Assembly: GCF_900107595.1 (NCBI RefSeq)
Contig: NZ_FNQF01000003.1
Coordinates: forward strand, 1 to 64,000
Source of the DNA: Psychroflexus halocasei
GTDB taxonomy: Bacteria; Bacteroidota; Bacteroidia; Flavobacteriales; Flavobacteriaceae
Reading direction: 5' to 3'
DNA: 64,000 nucleotides
Part shown: piece after piece, positions 34,575 to 43,852 of the stretch
Numbering within the stretch: position 1 is the stretch's first letter
Layout: every line of letters starts with the position of its first letter
Program-made: the position numbers and the translations under genes
Notes under the pieces: model-generated
Told to the model about the DNA's origin: nothing
Seen by the model: only the letters and a program-made list of their open reading frames with translations
The model's database searches: none

Positions 34575-35393
34575 ATGTCAACAGCAAAAAAACAATATAA
34601 AAGAGTTACAGTCAAATCTTTGACTGAAATGAAAAAAAACGATGAAAAAATATCAATGATTACTGCCTACGATTACACTATGGCACAAATTGTTGATCAT
34701 TCTGAAATTGATGTGGTTTTGGTTGGAGATTCAGCTTCAAATGTGATGGCTGGTCATGAAACAACTTTACCAATCACTTTAGACCAAATGATTTATCACG
34801 CCTCAAGTGTTATTCGCGGTATTCAAAGAGCTCTTGTTGTTGTTGATTTACCTTTCGGAAGTTACCAATCAGATCCAAAAGAAGCTTTGCGTTCTTCGAT
34901 AAGAATTATGAAGGAAAGCGGTGCTCACGCTGTTAAAATGGAAGGTGGCAAAGAAATCAAAGATTCGATTAAGCGCATTTTAAAAGCCGGTATTCCTGTA
35001 ATGGGACATTTGGGCTTAACGCCTCAATCAATTTATAAATTTGGAACATACACCGTAAGAGCAAAAGAAGAATACGAGGCTAAAAAATTAAAAGAAGATG
35101 CTAAAATGCTCGAAAGAATTGGTTGTTTTGCAATTGTTTTAGAGAAAGTTCCTGCAAAATTAGCAAAAGAAGTTGCTGAAAGTGTAAGCATTCCTGTGAT
35201 TGGAATTGGCGCTGGTGGTGGTGTTGATGGTCAAGTTTTAGTGATACACGACATGTTGGGTATGAATAAAGAATTTAGTCCAAGATTTCTACGCCGTTAT
35301 GCAGATTTACACACAGTGATGACTGATGCGTTAAAACAATATAAAGATGATGTAAAGTCTCAAAAGTTTCCTGATGAAAATGAACAATATTAA
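34575..35393 (+). CDS. panB: 3-methyl-2-oxobutanoate hydroxymethyltransferase
   Basis: A 272-residue Pan[79 protein letters not shown] and [20 protein letters not shown] cover the conserved active-site and metal residues. It adds a hydroxymethyl group from methylene-tetrahydrofolate to ketoisovalerate, the first committed step of pantothenate and CoA synthesis. No other pan genes are adjacent. It ends with a strong terminator. Confidence 0.95.
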   Translation: MSTAKKQYKRVTVKSLTEMKKNDEKISMITAYDYTMAQIVDHSEIDVVLVGDSASNVMAGHETTLPITLDQMIYHASSVIRGIQRALVVVDLPFGSYQSDPKEALRSSIRIMKESGAHAVKMEGGKEIKDSIKRILKAGIPVMGHLGLTPQSIYKFGTYTVRAKEEYEAKKLKEDAKMLERIGCFAIVLEKVPAKLAKEVAESVSIPVIGIGAGGGVDGQVLVIHDMLGMNKEFSPRFLRRYADLHTVMTDALKQYKDDVKSQKFPDENEQY

Positions 35394-35416
35394 TTATTGA
35401 TCAATCATTTCAAATC

Positions 35417-35455
35417 AAAAAAGGCGATGAATTATAGAAATTCATCGCCTTTTTT
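35417..35455 (+). terminator. Terminator between panB and the symporter gene
   Basis: A 17-bp perfect stem (35417-35433 with 35439-35455) with a 5-base loop, A/T-flanked on both sides, between converging genes. Confidence 0.9.
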
Positions 35456-35475
35456 ATTTATAAACTACTAGGTTA

Positions 35476-37593
35476 TTACGCCTCAGTTTTTTCTTCTCTA
35501 AAACGTGGATGCACAAATATCTTATCATCCTTAAGTCGTTGTAAATAATCTTTTACATCAGCACGAACTTCAGACGACATAATATAAAGACCTATAATGT
35601 TTGGGAAAGACATCGCGAGAATCATCATATCTGAGAAGCTTAAAACAGCTCCTAAACTCACTGATGCGCCCAAGACAACAAAAATTAAAAATAAAACTTT
35701 ATAAACCATTTCAGATTTTTTACTTCTACCAAAAAGGAATGTCCAAGAACGCATTCCGTAATATGACCAAGAAACCATTGTTGAGAAAGCAAATAAGAAA
35801 ACTGCAAATGCCAATACAACGGGAAACCAAGAAACAACACTCCCAAAAGCTTGAGAAGTTAATTCAACACCTCCCATTCCTGTGGATTCTTGATGCATTC
35901 CTGTAAAAATTAAAACCAAAGCTGTCATTGTACAAACAACCATCGTATCAATAAATGGTTCAACTATAGATGTAAAACCATCTGCAACAGGATTATTAGT
36001 TTTAGATGCTGAGTGAGCAATCGCAGCAGAACCTACACCAGCTTCACTAGAGAAAGCAGCTCGCTGAAGACCAATAATCAGAACACCGATAAACCCACCT
36101 TTTAAAGCATCAGCATGCAAGGCACCGTTAAAAATAGCTTCGAATGCATTACCAATGTTTTGAAAATTTGTACCGATCACAACTAAACATCCAATGATAT
36201 AAACAGCCGCCATAAAAGGAACAACACGACCTGTAACGCGTGCAATACTATTAATACCGCCAATAATGACAACGCCAACTAATACGGCAAACATAATTCC
36301 GAACCAAAAACCTTGACCTTGCAAAATAGGAAGTTGTTCAGAGACAATTTTAAAAGCTTGGTTAGACTGCAGCATGTTTCCGCCTCCTGAAGAAGCACCA
36401 ACACCAAGAACCGCAAACAAAACAGCTAAAAATTTACCTAAACCTTTCATTCCTTTTTTCTCTAAACCATAGCGTAAATAGTTCATTGGTCCACCAAAAA
36501 TTCGACCTTCTTTATTGATAAAACGATACTTTACACCAAGTGTACACTCTACAAATTTGAGCGACATGGCAAAAAATCCAGCCATAAACATCCAGAAAGT
36601 TGCTCCAGCGCCACCTAATGAAATGGCAACAGCAACACCAGCAATATTCCCTAAGCCAACTGTTGCAGAAACAGCAGTTGCCATTGCTTGAAAGTGCGTA
36701 ATACGGCCTGGAGCAGCAGGATCATCATACTTTCCTCTGGCTAATTCAATAGAGTGTTTAAAGCCTCTAATGTTAATAAAGCCCAGTCGAAAAGTAAAAA
36801 ATATACTTCCTAGAATAAGCCAAATCACGATAAAAGGAATTGAATTTTTACGAATGTCTCCGTTGGCATGCAATAAAGGTTGTGGATCATCAAATTCAAT
36901 TTCTGCAATCATGTGCGCATCTGCCACAATCACATCTTCCGTACTCTCGGGATCATAAATAACTTGACCTTCTTTTGCCAGATATTTAATCTTCCCGTCA
37001 CCATCTGATTTTGCTGTTAATTCTCTTCCGTCACCAGTTTCAACAACTGCTATTTCATCACCTTCGTTGACATGAGCATTTTCTTCTATCAACCATTTTT
37101 TTAATGTATAAGAAGGTGCAGATGATGGATCCCATTCTGGAACTGGTACAAGTTTATGAGAAGTATAAACCAGAGGATCATATATTCCGATCGCCTCAAA
37201 AGGATCCCAGAACAAAACCATCCCTAAATAATCAACAGCAGGCTGAACGCCACTATTAAAAATCTCAGTAATTGATTCTGCTTCTAATTCAAAAGTTTTT
37301 TCAACTTTATTTCCTTTAGCATCAGTAACCACAACTGTATGGGGCATTCCTTCGATAAGCCCAGTTGATTTTTTAGACTCAAGGCTTGTTTCTTGATTTG
37401 ACCATTTGTAAGTGTAAGGCGCTTCTCCTCCGCTTACAATTAAAGTGGCTTCACCATCATTAATTTCAGAAGATGGGTTTTTGAGCTCTACATCAACATG
37501 TAAAGTTTTTTGTTGCTTTAAATCTTGATTTTGCGCATAAAAAGAAGTGGTTAATAATATTAAAAAATAAAACAATCTGTTTTTTAAATTCAT
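35476..37593 (-). CDS. Sodium:alanine symporter (AGCS) with extra N-terminal domains
   Basis: A 705-residue protein; ordinary AGCS symporters are about 450-500. The order is: signal peptide (1-20); an SprB/PKD-like beta domain (about 30-105, GGEAPYTYKWSNQ); a short amphipathic segment VDYLGMVLFWDPF (120-132) resembling the usual AGCS start; a lipoyl/biotinyl-like domain (about 155-235, LKKWLIEENAHVNEGDEIAV then VETGDG); and the AGCS membrane core from about 250 (FRLGFINIRGFKHS, AMATAVSATVGLGNIAGVA, SSEAGVGSAAIAHS). The lipoyl-like domain lacks a lysine at the modification turn, so it is probably structural. It takes up alanine or glycine with sodium. Confidence 0.88.
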   Translation of the reverse strand: MNLKNRLFYFLILLTTSFYAQNQDLKQQKTLHVDVELKNPSSEINDGEATLIVSGGEAPYTYKWSNQETSLESKKSTGLIEGMPHTVVVTDAKGNKVEKTFELEAESITEIFNSGVQPAVDYLGMVLFWDPFEAIGIYDPLVYTSHKLVPVPEWDPSSAPSYTLKKWLIEENAHVNEGDEIAVVETGDGRELTAKSDGDGKIKYLAKEGQVIYDPESTEDVIVADAHMIAEIEFDDPQPLLHANGDIRKNSIPFIVIWLILGSIFFTFRLGFINIRGFKHSIELARGKYDDPAAPGRITHFQAMATAVSATVGLGNIAGVAVAISLGGAGATFWMFMAGFFAMSLKFVECTLGVKYRFINKEGRIFGGPMNYLRYGLEKKGMKGLGKFLAVLFAVLGVGASSGGGNMLQSNQAFKIVSEQLPILQGQGFWFGIMFAVLVGVVIIGGINSIARVTGRVVPFMAAVYIIGCLVVIGTNFQNIGNAFEAIFNGALHADALKGGFIGVLIIGLQRAAFSSEAGVGSAAIAHSASKTNNPVADGFTSIVEPFIDTMVVCTMTALVLIFTGMHQESTGMGGVELTSQAFGSVVSWFPVVLAFAVFLFAFSTMVSWSYYGMRSWTFLFGRSKKSEMVYKVLFLIFVVLGASVSLGAVLSFSDMMILAMSFPNIIGLYIMSSEVRADVKDYLQRLKDDKIFVHPRFREEKTEA

Positions 37594-37667
37594 AAGTTGT
37601 TCTTTAATTCTTAAATAATTCTATTAATTTCTAAAATTCTAAATATCTATTTTTGAGTTATCTGCAT

Positions 37668-37698
37668 AAAAAAATCCTGCTTTTATTGGCAGGATTTT
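37668..37698 (-). terminator. Terminator after cysteine synthase-like gene
   Basis: A stem AAAATCCTGC (37671-37680)/GCAGGATTTT (37689-37698). Read on the minus strand it is followed by a run of seven T, just beyond the stop at 37704. Confidence 0.85.
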
Positions 37699-37703
37699 AT
37701 CAT

Positions 37704-38687
37704 TTAACAATCAAGGTAACCCATACTTTTCATCCATTCGTTGTTATACATTTTACCAACATATCTACTTCCGTGATCGTGAAACAAAACAACCACAACA
37801 TCATTTTTACTAAAATTTTCTTTTAATTGTAATAAGCCCTTAATCGCTGTTCCAGCTGAGTTTCCAAGAAACATACCTTCTTCCTTAGCTAATTTCTGTG
37901 TGTAAACAGCAGCATCTTTGTCAGTCACTTTTATAAACCCATCAATGATATCAAAATTTACATTTTTAGGTAAAATATCTTCACCAATGCCTTCTGTAAC
38001 GTAAGGATAAATTTCATTGTCATCAAAAATACCAGTTTCATGATATTTCTTAAAAACGGAACCATAAGTGTCAATTCCCCATATTTTAATGTCAGGGTTT
38101 TTCTCTTTAAGATACTTCCCGACTCCTGAAATAGTTCCACCAGTCCCAACTCCGACAACAAAGTGTGTGACTTTGCCATCCGTTTGTTTCCAAATTTCCG
38201 GTCCGGTTGTCAAATAATGTGCTTTTGTATTTGAAGGATTATCGTATTGATTAACATACCAAGAATTTGGTGTTTCTTCGGCTAAACGCTTTGCAGTTGA
38301 ATAATATGAACGTGGATCGCCTGGAGCTACATCAGTTGGGCAAACATGAACCTCACAACCTACGGCCTTAAGAATATCCATTTTTTCTTTGCTTTGCTTG
38401 TCGCTGATAACGCAAATGACTTTATATCCTTTCACGATAGCAACTAAAGCCAAGCCCATGCCTGTATTTCCCGATGTTCCTTCTATGATTATTCCGCCTG
38501 GTTTTAAGCGGCCGTCATCTTCTGCATCTTTAATCATTTGTAAAGCCATTCTATCTTTAACGGAATTACCAGGATTAAAAGTTTCATATTTTGCCAAAAC
38601 AAGTGCATCAATTTCAGAAACAATTTTATTCATTTTAACCATCGGGGTATTCCCAATTGTTTCAATGATGTTTTCTGAATAATCCAT
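37704..38687 (-). CDS. PLP-dependent cysteine synthase / cystathionine beta-synthase-like enzyme
   Basis: A 327-residue fold-type II PLP enzyme: IGNTPMVKMN, the PLP lysine K44 in FNPGNSVKDRMAL, EGTSGNTGMGLA, and the phosphate loop GVGTGGTISGVGKYLKEK. Features such as PNSWYVNQYDNPSNTKAHYL and VTEGIGEDILPKNVNF resemble the catalytic core of cystathionine beta-synthase more than CysK. There are no C-terminal CBS domains. It may make cysteine from O-acetylserine or condense serine with homocysteine; the sequence does not settle which. A monocistronic unit with its own terminator. Confidence 0.85.
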   Translation of the reverse strand: MDYSENIIETIGNTPMVKMNKIVSEIDALVLAKYETFNPGNSVKDRMALQMIKDAEDDGRLKPGGIIIEGTSGNTGMGLALVAIVKGYKVICVISDKQSKEKMDILKAVGCEVHVCPTDVAPGDPRSYYSTAKRLAEETPNSWYVNQYDNPSNTKAHYLTTGPEIWKQTDGKVTHFVVGVGTGGTISGVGKYLKEKNPDIKIWGIDTYGSVFKKYHETGIFDDNEIYPYVTEGIGEDILPKNVNFDIIDGFIKVTDKDAAVYTQKLAKEEGMFLGNSAGTAIKGLLQLKENFSKNDVVVVLFHDHGSRYVGKMYNNEWMKSMGYLDC

Positions 38688-38748
38688 ATCTTAATTTTGA
38701 GTCTGCAAAAATATAAAATTAATAGACTTTAGCAGAAATTAAGAGACT

Positions 38749-39987
38749 TTAATCAAATTTCAGGGCTTTTACAGGCGTTATTTTAGAAATAATTAAGGAC
38801 GGGACAACTAACATCAACATACATAATATCACAGTTCCTATATTAACTGCTAAAATATAAGTCAAATTAATTTCAATAGGAACGCTTGTGACGTAGTAAG
38901 AACTCGGATCTAACGGAATGATTTCAAAGTATTTCTGTAAAAATAAAATACTCAATCCGATGATGTTTCCGTAAAACAATCCTTTAAGAATAAGAAACAA
39001 AGTATTGTATAAAAATATTTTTCTAATCGTCCAATTTGAGGCACCTAGGGCTTTAAAAACGCCGATCATTTGACGTCTTTCAAGAATAAGAACTAAAAGA
39101 GCAGTAATCATGTTAATCCCTGCAACCAAAATCATGATCCATAATATGATGATGATATTAAAATCAAATAAATTAAGCCAATCGAAAATTGCTGGATAAA
39201 GATTAATAATGGATTCAGAGTTTAAAAATGAACCTATGTTTTGATAAATTTCTTGGGAGAAACTTTCTATCTTATTGAAATCATCCGTAAAGACCTCAAA
39301 CTGTCCGATTTCATTTTCTGACCATTGATTTAAACGTTGTACTTGCCTAATATCACCAATTACAAAAGTTTTATCGAAATCTTGAAAACCAGATGAATAA
39401 ATACCTACAATTTCTAAACCAAGTGGACGCGGTAATTTATTCTCTGTATTTTTACGCATAAAATACATAATCACTTTATCACCTAATTCAAATTTTAAAC
39501 GCTTTGCTAAATAATCTGAAATTAAAATTTCATTGCTTGCGCGCTGCTCAAAATGAGGTAAGCGACCTTCTATTAAAAACTCTTTTAAAAAATTCCATTG
39601 GTATAAACTATCAACACCTTTAAGCGCGACCCCATCAAAATCCGTTTCTGTCCGAATAACGCCCCATTTTGTTGCTGTCGCTTGTATATGTGAGACACTT
39701 GGTATTGATTCAAAATCAGGGTAAAAATCTTGATTTTTCTTGATCGGATTGAGGTTCTCCTTAGATTCATTACTTGAAAATCCTTGAATGACGACATGTC
39801 CATTAAAGGCAGCAATTTTATCACGAATTTTATTTTGTAAGCCCAAGCCTGTTCCAAAAGCAATAAGCATCACAATGACTCCCAATGCGATTGCTACGGT
39901 TGCAATTTTTATAATTGGAGCCGAAACACTACTTTTATGGTCACTTTTCGCACTTAAGCGTTTGGAAACAAAATATTCAAAATTCAA
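38749..39987 (-). CDS. LolE/FtsX-like ABC transporter permease
   Basis: A 412-residue permease with four membrane helices in the FtsX/LolCE arrangement: one near 25-50 (IATVAIALGVIVMLIAFGTG), a large periplasmic domain, then three at about 268-300, 320-345 and 375-405, with the FtsX-type loop ILERRQMIGVFKALGAS. LolC/LolE extract lipoproteins from the inner membrane together with the LolD ATPase, not seen here. The only available start is TTG at 39987: an in-frame stop lies just upstream and no ATG precedes the conserved MNFEYFVSKRL. It overlaps the divergent namZ start. Confidence 0.83.
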   Translation of the reverse strand: MNFEYFVSKRLSAKSDHKSSVSAPIIKIATVAIALGVIVMLIAFGTGLGLQNKIRDKIAAFNGHVVIQGFSSNESKENLNPIKKNQDFYPDFESIPSVSHIQATATKWGVIRTETDFDGVALKGVDSLYQWNFLKEFLIEGRLPHFEQRASNEILISDYLAKRLKFELGDKVIMYFMRKNTENKLPRPLGLEIVGIYSSGFQDFDKTFVIGDIRQVQRLNQWSENEIGQFEVFTDDFNKIESFSQEIYQNIGSFLNSESIINLYPAIFDWLNLFDFNIIIILWIMILVAGINMITALLVLILERRQMIGVFKALGASNWTIRKIFLYNTLFLILKGLFYGNIIGLSILFLQKYFEIIPLDPSSYYVTSVPIEINLTYILAVNIGTVILCMLMLVVPSLIISKITPVKALKFD

Positions 39988-41195
39988 TGCATCACCTTTT
40001 TAGAAATCTGCTCAAAAATACAGTTTTATTTCTGGTTTTATTTAATCTCGCTTGTCAAGCACAAGAAAAAGAAGAAATTTTAGAAAAAAATAAGATCATT
40101 CAAGTGGGTGCCAATCAAACTCAAAACTATATTCCGTTTTTAAAGAATAAAAATATCGCTGTTGTTGGTAATCAAACTTCAGTTATTTTTAAAGAAAGTG
40201 GCTATATTCATTTGGTTGATTCTCTTTTAAAAAGAGAGATAAAAATCAAAAAAGTTTTTGCTCCTGAACACGGTTTCAGAGGAAAAGCTGATGCTGGTGA
40301 AATTGTAAAGGATGGTATTGATCAAATAACAGGCTTACCCATCGTTTCGCTTTACGGAAACCATAAAAAACCAAAGGCTGATGATTTAAAAGAGATAGAT
40401 GTTATTGTTTTTGATATTCAAGACGTCGGGGCTCGCTTTTACACCTATATTTCAAGTTTACATTACATCATGGAAGCTGCAGCCGAAAATGATGTGATCG
40501 TTTTAGTCCTTGACAGACCAAATCCAAATGGACATTATATCGATGGACCAATTCTCGAAAAAGAATATCAGAGCTTTGTAGGCATGCATCCAGTGCCAAT
40601 TGTTCATGGCCTTACAATTGGTGAATATGCAAAAATGATTAATGGTGAAAAATGGCTTAAAAATGATATTCAAGCAGATCTTGAAGTGATTAAAATTAAA
40701 AATTATAATCGAGAAATGAATTATAACTTGCCGATTAAACCTTCGCCGAACCTACCTAATGATCAAGCCATTAATCTTTATACAAGTTTGTGCTTCTTTG
40801 AAGGAACAAATGTGAATGCAGGTCGTGGGACAAATCAGCAATTTCAAATATTTGGTTCACCTTTTTTAAATCATAATCATTTCGATTACAGTTACACACC
40901 CGTTTCCAACCCAGGCGCAAAATATCCAAAACACGAAAACGAAGTATGTTATGGGAAAGATTTAACGCAGCATAAAAATCTTTCTCAAATTAATTTAGAA
41001 TGGCTTATTGAAGCTTATAAAAACACTTCAGATCAAAATGATTTTTTTAATGATTTCTTTAATAAACTTGCTGGAAACAAAACTTTGCAAGAACAAATAA
41101 AAACTGGACTTTCAGCCGAAGAAGTTAAAGCAACTTGGAAAGAAGGTTTGGAAAATTATAAAAAAATGAGAGCTCAATACCTGCTCTATGATTAA
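39987..41195 (+). CDS. namZ: Exo-beta-N-acetylmuramidase NamZ-like (DUF1343) lipoprotein
   Basis: A 402-residue lipoprotein starting at the ATG at 39987, which gives a proper signal peptide and lipobox (VLFNLACQ, Cys21); a longer frame from 39915 would lie within the divergent gene and spoil the signal. DUF1343/GH171 motifs are VVGNQTSV, FAPEHGFRGKADAGE, FDIQDVGARFYTYISSLHYI, LDRPNPNG, PIVHGLTIGEYA, PSPNLPN and FEGTNVNAGRGT. NamZ releases N-acetylmuramic acid from the non-reducing ends of peptidoglycan fragments, for cell-wall recycling. The AlkB-like gene follows by eight bases. Confidence 0.88.
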   Translation: MHHLFRNLLKNTVLFLVLFNLACQAQEKEEILEKNKIIQVGANQTQNYIPFLKNKNIAVVGNQTSVIFKESGYIHLVDSLLKREIKIKKVFAPEHGFRGKADAGEIVKDGIDQITGLPIVSLYGNHKKPKADDLKEIDVIVFDIQDVGARFYTYISSLHYIMEAAAENDVIVLVLDRPNPNGHYIDGPILEKEYQSFVGMHPVPIVHGLTIGEYAKMINGEKWLKNDIQADLEVIKIKNYNREMNYNLPIKPSPNLPNDQAINLYTSLCFFEGTNVNAGRGTNQQFQIFGSPFLNHNHFDYSYTPVSNPGAKYPKHENEVCYGKDLTQHKNLSQINLEWLIEAYKNTSDQNDFFNDFFNKLAGNKTLQEQIKTGLSAEEVKATWKEGLENYKKMRAQYLLYD

Positions 41196-41203
41196 ATTAA
41201 TTT

Positions 41204-41806
41204 ATGAAGCTTGACAATTTAGATTCACTTAAAAATTATTTACCCAATGATGGCATCGTTAATTATATTGAGGATTTTTATGCTCTCAAAAAATCAGAGT
41301 ATTTCTATCAGCAACTTTTAGACAATATCACATGGAAGCATGAAGAACTCAACATGTTTGGCAAAAAAATAGTGACCAAACGTAAAGTTGCATTTTATGG
41401 TAATTCTGGCAAAACTTACACTTACTCCAACAAAGAAAAAACCGCTTTGCCTTGGACAGAAGATTTAAAATCAATCAAGGCTGATTTAGAAACTCAATTT
41501 GACATTAAATTAAATACCTGTTTGCTCAATTTATACCACGATGGTAATGAAGGCATGGGCTGGCACACCGATGATGAAAAAGAGTTAGAAGAAAAAGGCG
41601 TGATTGCCTCTTTAAGTTTTGGCGCAGTTCGAAAATTCTCTTTTAAACATAAATCTACGAAAGAAAAAGTTGATTTTCATTTAGCATCAGGAAGTTTATT
41701 ACTGATGAGAGGAGAAACTCAAAAGTATTGGCTACATCAACTTCCCAAAACAAAAAAAGTGTATCAACCACGTATCAATCTCACTTTTAGAAATATTGTG
41801 AAGTGA
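41204..41806 (+). CDS. AlkB-like 2-oxoglutarate/Fe(II) dioxygenase
   Basis: A 200-residue dioxygenase. The iron ligands H121-T-D123 (MGWHTDDE) and H178 (YWLHQLPK), with R190 and R196 (YQPRINLTFRNI) for 2-oxoglutarate, fit AlkB; LNLYHDGNEGMGWH and ASLSFGAVRKFSFKH are typical stretches. AlkB proteins repair alkylated DNA or RNA bases by oxidative demethylation. The short form resembles the human ALKBH2/3-type bacterial group. It is probably co-transcribed with namZ, although no functional link is evident. Confidence 0.88.
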   Translation: MKLDNLDSLKNYLPNDGIVNYIEDFYALKKSEYFYQQLLDNITWKHEELNMFGKKIVTKRKVAFYGNSGKTYTYSNKEKTALPWTEDLKSIKADLETQFDIKLNTCLLNLYHDGNEGMGWHTDDEKELEEKGVIASLSFGAVRKFSFKHKSTKEKVDFHLASGSLLLMRGETQKYWLHQLPKTKKVYQPRINLTFRNIVK

Positions 41807-41820
41807 TTTATTTAGAAACA

Positions 41821-41854
41821 AAAAAGCTGAATTTGAATCAAATTCAGCTTTTTT
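41821..41854 (+). terminator. Terminator between alkB-like gene and osmC-like gene
   Basis: A stem AGCTGAATTT/AAATTCAGCT with A-run before and T-run after, between converging genes. Confidence 0.85.
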
Positions 41855-41876
41855 ATAAATTTCATCGTTTAATGAA

Positions 41877-42299
41877 TTAAGAAATCAATTCTCCGTTGAG
41901 TTCAACTTTATAATGGATATCAACTGATTTTTCTAACATTTTGGACACAGAGCAGTATTTCTCAAAAGATAAATCTGCAGCGCGTTGTGCTTTGTTAGCA
42001 GGAATATCTCCTTTTATTTTTACTAATAAATCAATGCGGTGAAAAACTTTTGGAATGGTCTCGTTTCTGTGACCTTCGACTTCCATTTGTAAATCATCAA
42101 CTTTAAGATTTTGTTTTTCTAAAATATGAACAATATCAATACTGCTACAACCTGAAACCCCCATCAGAATCAGCTCCATCGGGCTTGCTGCTTGCTGATT
42201 TCCTGCTGAAGAATTACACATTTCGACTTTATCGCCATTGGTGTTCATCGCTTCAAAATGAACACTACTATCTTTCTTTTTTTGAAGGTTAATTTTCAT
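41877..42299 (-). CDS. OsmC-family protein
   Basis: A 140-residue OsmC/Ohr-like protein: SPMELILMGVSGCSSIDIVH contains the first conserved cysteine (about C52), with a second cysteine in SFEKYCSVSKML (about C117), the pair used for peroxide reduction in this family. The subgroup is YhfA-like rather than Ohr, judging by the ELILMGVSGCSS context, so the substrate is uncertain. A cytoplasmic role in hydroperoxide detoxification is possible. It is divergent from metK. Confidence 0.85.
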   Translation of the reverse strand: MKINLQKKKDSSVHFEAMNTNGDKVEMCNSSAGNQQAASPMELILMGVSGCSSIDIVHILEKQNLKVDDLQMEVEGHRNETIPKVFHRIDLLVKIKGDIPANKAQRAADLSFEKYCSVSKMLEKSVDIHYKVELNGELIS

Positions 42300-42395
42300 A
42301 GAAAAAGTAATTTTATTTATTCACAAAGTAAGACATTTACCAAGTGATTGTCTGCTAAATAAAAGTTAAGTTAAAACAGAGTAAAATAAAAATTG

Positions 42396-42403
42396 TAAAT
42401 TTG
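42396..42403 (+). promoter_or_regulatory. metK promoter -7 element
   Basis: TAAATTTG matches TAnnTTTG. The predicted start, about 42409, is exactly where the first helix of the putative riboswitch begins. No clear TTG was found at the expected -33 distance. Confidence 0.55.
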
Positions 42404-42408
42404 CCATT

Positions 42409-42480
42409 CGAGGAAAAATTTGATCTGCTTGCAACCTCTAAAAATGCTAAACACAGTCATAGGTCTCTAGATCTTGCAAG
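42409..42480 (+). ncRNA. SAM-II-like riboswitch candidate in the metK leader
   Basis: The layout agrees with SAM-II: short stem GAGG (42410-42413)/CCTC (42435-42438); a loop ending in TTGCAA right before the 3' strand; then AAAATGCTAAA, corresponding to the conserved GCUAAA element. GATCT in the loop (42422-42426) can pair with AGGTC (42461-42465) as the pseudoknot, one G-U included. An alternative pairing of the same GATCT with AGATC (42469-42473), and of CTTGCAA (42428-42434) with TTGCAAG (42474-42480), would break the pseudoknot. The placement before SAM synthetase fits. The short first stem is the main doubt. Confidence 0.6.
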
Positions 42481-42518
42481 TTGCACATTGCTTTCCTACG
42501 CAACAAAACTTTAATATT

Positions 42519-43769
42519 ATGTCATATTTATTTACATCTGAGAGTGTCTCTGAAGGACATCCAGATAAAATTGCAGATCAGATTAGTGATGCTTTATTAG
42601 ATTACTTTTTAGCTTTTGATAAAAATTCAAAAGTTGCAGCAGAAACACTTGTGACAACAGGTCAGGTTGTTCTTGCTGGTGAAATCAATAGCAAAACTTA
42701 CATCGACGTGCAGCAAGTCGCTCGCGATGTGATAAATGATATCGGTTACACAAAAGGTGAATACAGATTTAGTGGCGATTCCTGTGGCGTAGTGTCTTTG
42801 ATTCATGAGCAATCAAAAGAAATCAATCAGGGTGTTGAGCGTGAATCCTTAGAAGAACAAGGTGCTGGCGACCAGGGAATGATGTTTGGCTACGCTACAA
42901 ACGAAACGGAAAGTTATATGCCTTTGGCGCTTGATATTTCTCATAAACTCATGATTGAGCTGGCAAAGTTAAGACGTGAAAATGATGAAATCACTTACTT
43001 AAGACCTGACGCAAAAGCCCAAGTAACAATTGAGTATAGCGATGATCATAAACCAATTCGTATTGATACAATTGTAATTTCTACTCAACATGACGAGTTT
43101 GATGAAGATGAAGCCATGCTTCAGAAAATCAGTGATGATCTTAAAAATATTTTAATTCCTCGTGTTAGAGATTCTTATGAAGATAAGATAAAATCACTAT
43201 TTAATGATGAAATAAAATACCATATTAATCCAACAGGAAAATTTGTAATTGGAGGACCACACGGTGATTCAGGTTTAACGGGGCGTAAAATCATTGTGGA
43301 TACTTACGGCGGAAAAGGTGCCCACGGTGGTGGTGCTTTTTCTGGAAAAGATCCGAGTAAAGTGGATAGGTCAGCAGCTTATGCTTCGCGACATATTGCC
43401 AAAAACATGGTTGCAGCTGGTATTGCTGATGAAGTTTTAGTTCAAGTTTCTTATGCTATTGGTGTGAGTGAACCAACTTCTATTTTCATCAATACCACAA
43501 ATAAAAACATTGAAATGTCTGATGGAGAAATCGCAGAAAAAATCAAAAAGATTTTTGATATGCGACCAGGCATGATTGAAAAACGCCTTAAGCTTAGAAA
43601 TCCGATTTATAGAGAAACTTCAGCTTATGGACACATGGGTAAAGAATCTCGAAAAATAAAGAAAGTTTATAAATCTGATTACTCAGGAGAAGTAACTCAT
43701 GAGGTTGATCTTTTCACATGGGAAGAATTGAATTATGTAGAAAAATTAAAGAAAACTTTTAATATTTAG
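42519..43769 (+). CDS. metK: S-adenosylmethionine synthetase
   Basis: A 416-residue enzyme starting at the ATG at 42519 ([17 protein letters not shown], the standard MetK beginning); an in-frame TTG at 42474 lies inside the riboswitch-like leader and is not a credible start. Signatures are [12 protein letters not shown] and [22 protein letters not shown]. It makes SAM from methionine and ATP, the methyl donor for most methylations. It is slightly longer than the E. coli enzyme (384), as usual in Bacteroidota. Probably feedback-regulated by SAM through the leader at 42409-42480 (inference). Confidence 0.95.
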   Translation: MSYLFTSESVSEGHPDKIADQISDALLDYFLAFDKNSKVAAETLVTTGQVVLAGEINSKTYIDVQQVARDVINDIGYTKGEYRFSGDSCGVVSLIHEQSKEINQGVERESLEEQGAGDQGMMFGYATNETESYMPLALDISHKLMIELAKLRRENDEITYLRPDAKAQVTIEYSDDHKPIRIDTIVISTQHDEFDEDEAMLQKISDDLKNILIPRVRDSYEDKIKSLFNDEIKYHINPTGKFVIGGPHGDSGLTGRKIIVDTYGGKGAHGGGAFSGKDPSKVDRSAAYASRHIAKNMVAAGIADEVLVQVSYAIGVSEPTSIFINTTNKNIEMSDGEIAEKIKKIFDMRPGMIEKRLKLRNPIYRETSAYGHMGKESRKIKKVYKSDYSGEVTHEVDLFTWEELNYVEKLKKTFNI

Positions 43770-43794
43770 TAATTAGTAAGATAATTTAGAATTT

Positions 43795-43829
43795 AAAAAA
43801 CCCCATAAATCAAGATTTATGGGGTTTTT
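43795..43829 (+). terminator. Terminator between metK and DUF2911 gene
   Basis: A stem AAAAACCCCATAAATC/GATTTATGGGGTTTTT with a 2-base gap at the tip, flanked by A and T runs, serving both converging genes. Confidence 0.88.
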
Positions 43830-43852
43830 CTATTTGTGAAAAGTTTAGAATT

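Noticed and set aside
42474-42518. N-terminal extension of metK from TTG at 42474
   Set aside because: These bases belong to the riboswitch-like leader (TTGCAAG element), and MetK proteins begin at the MSYLF-like start at 42519.
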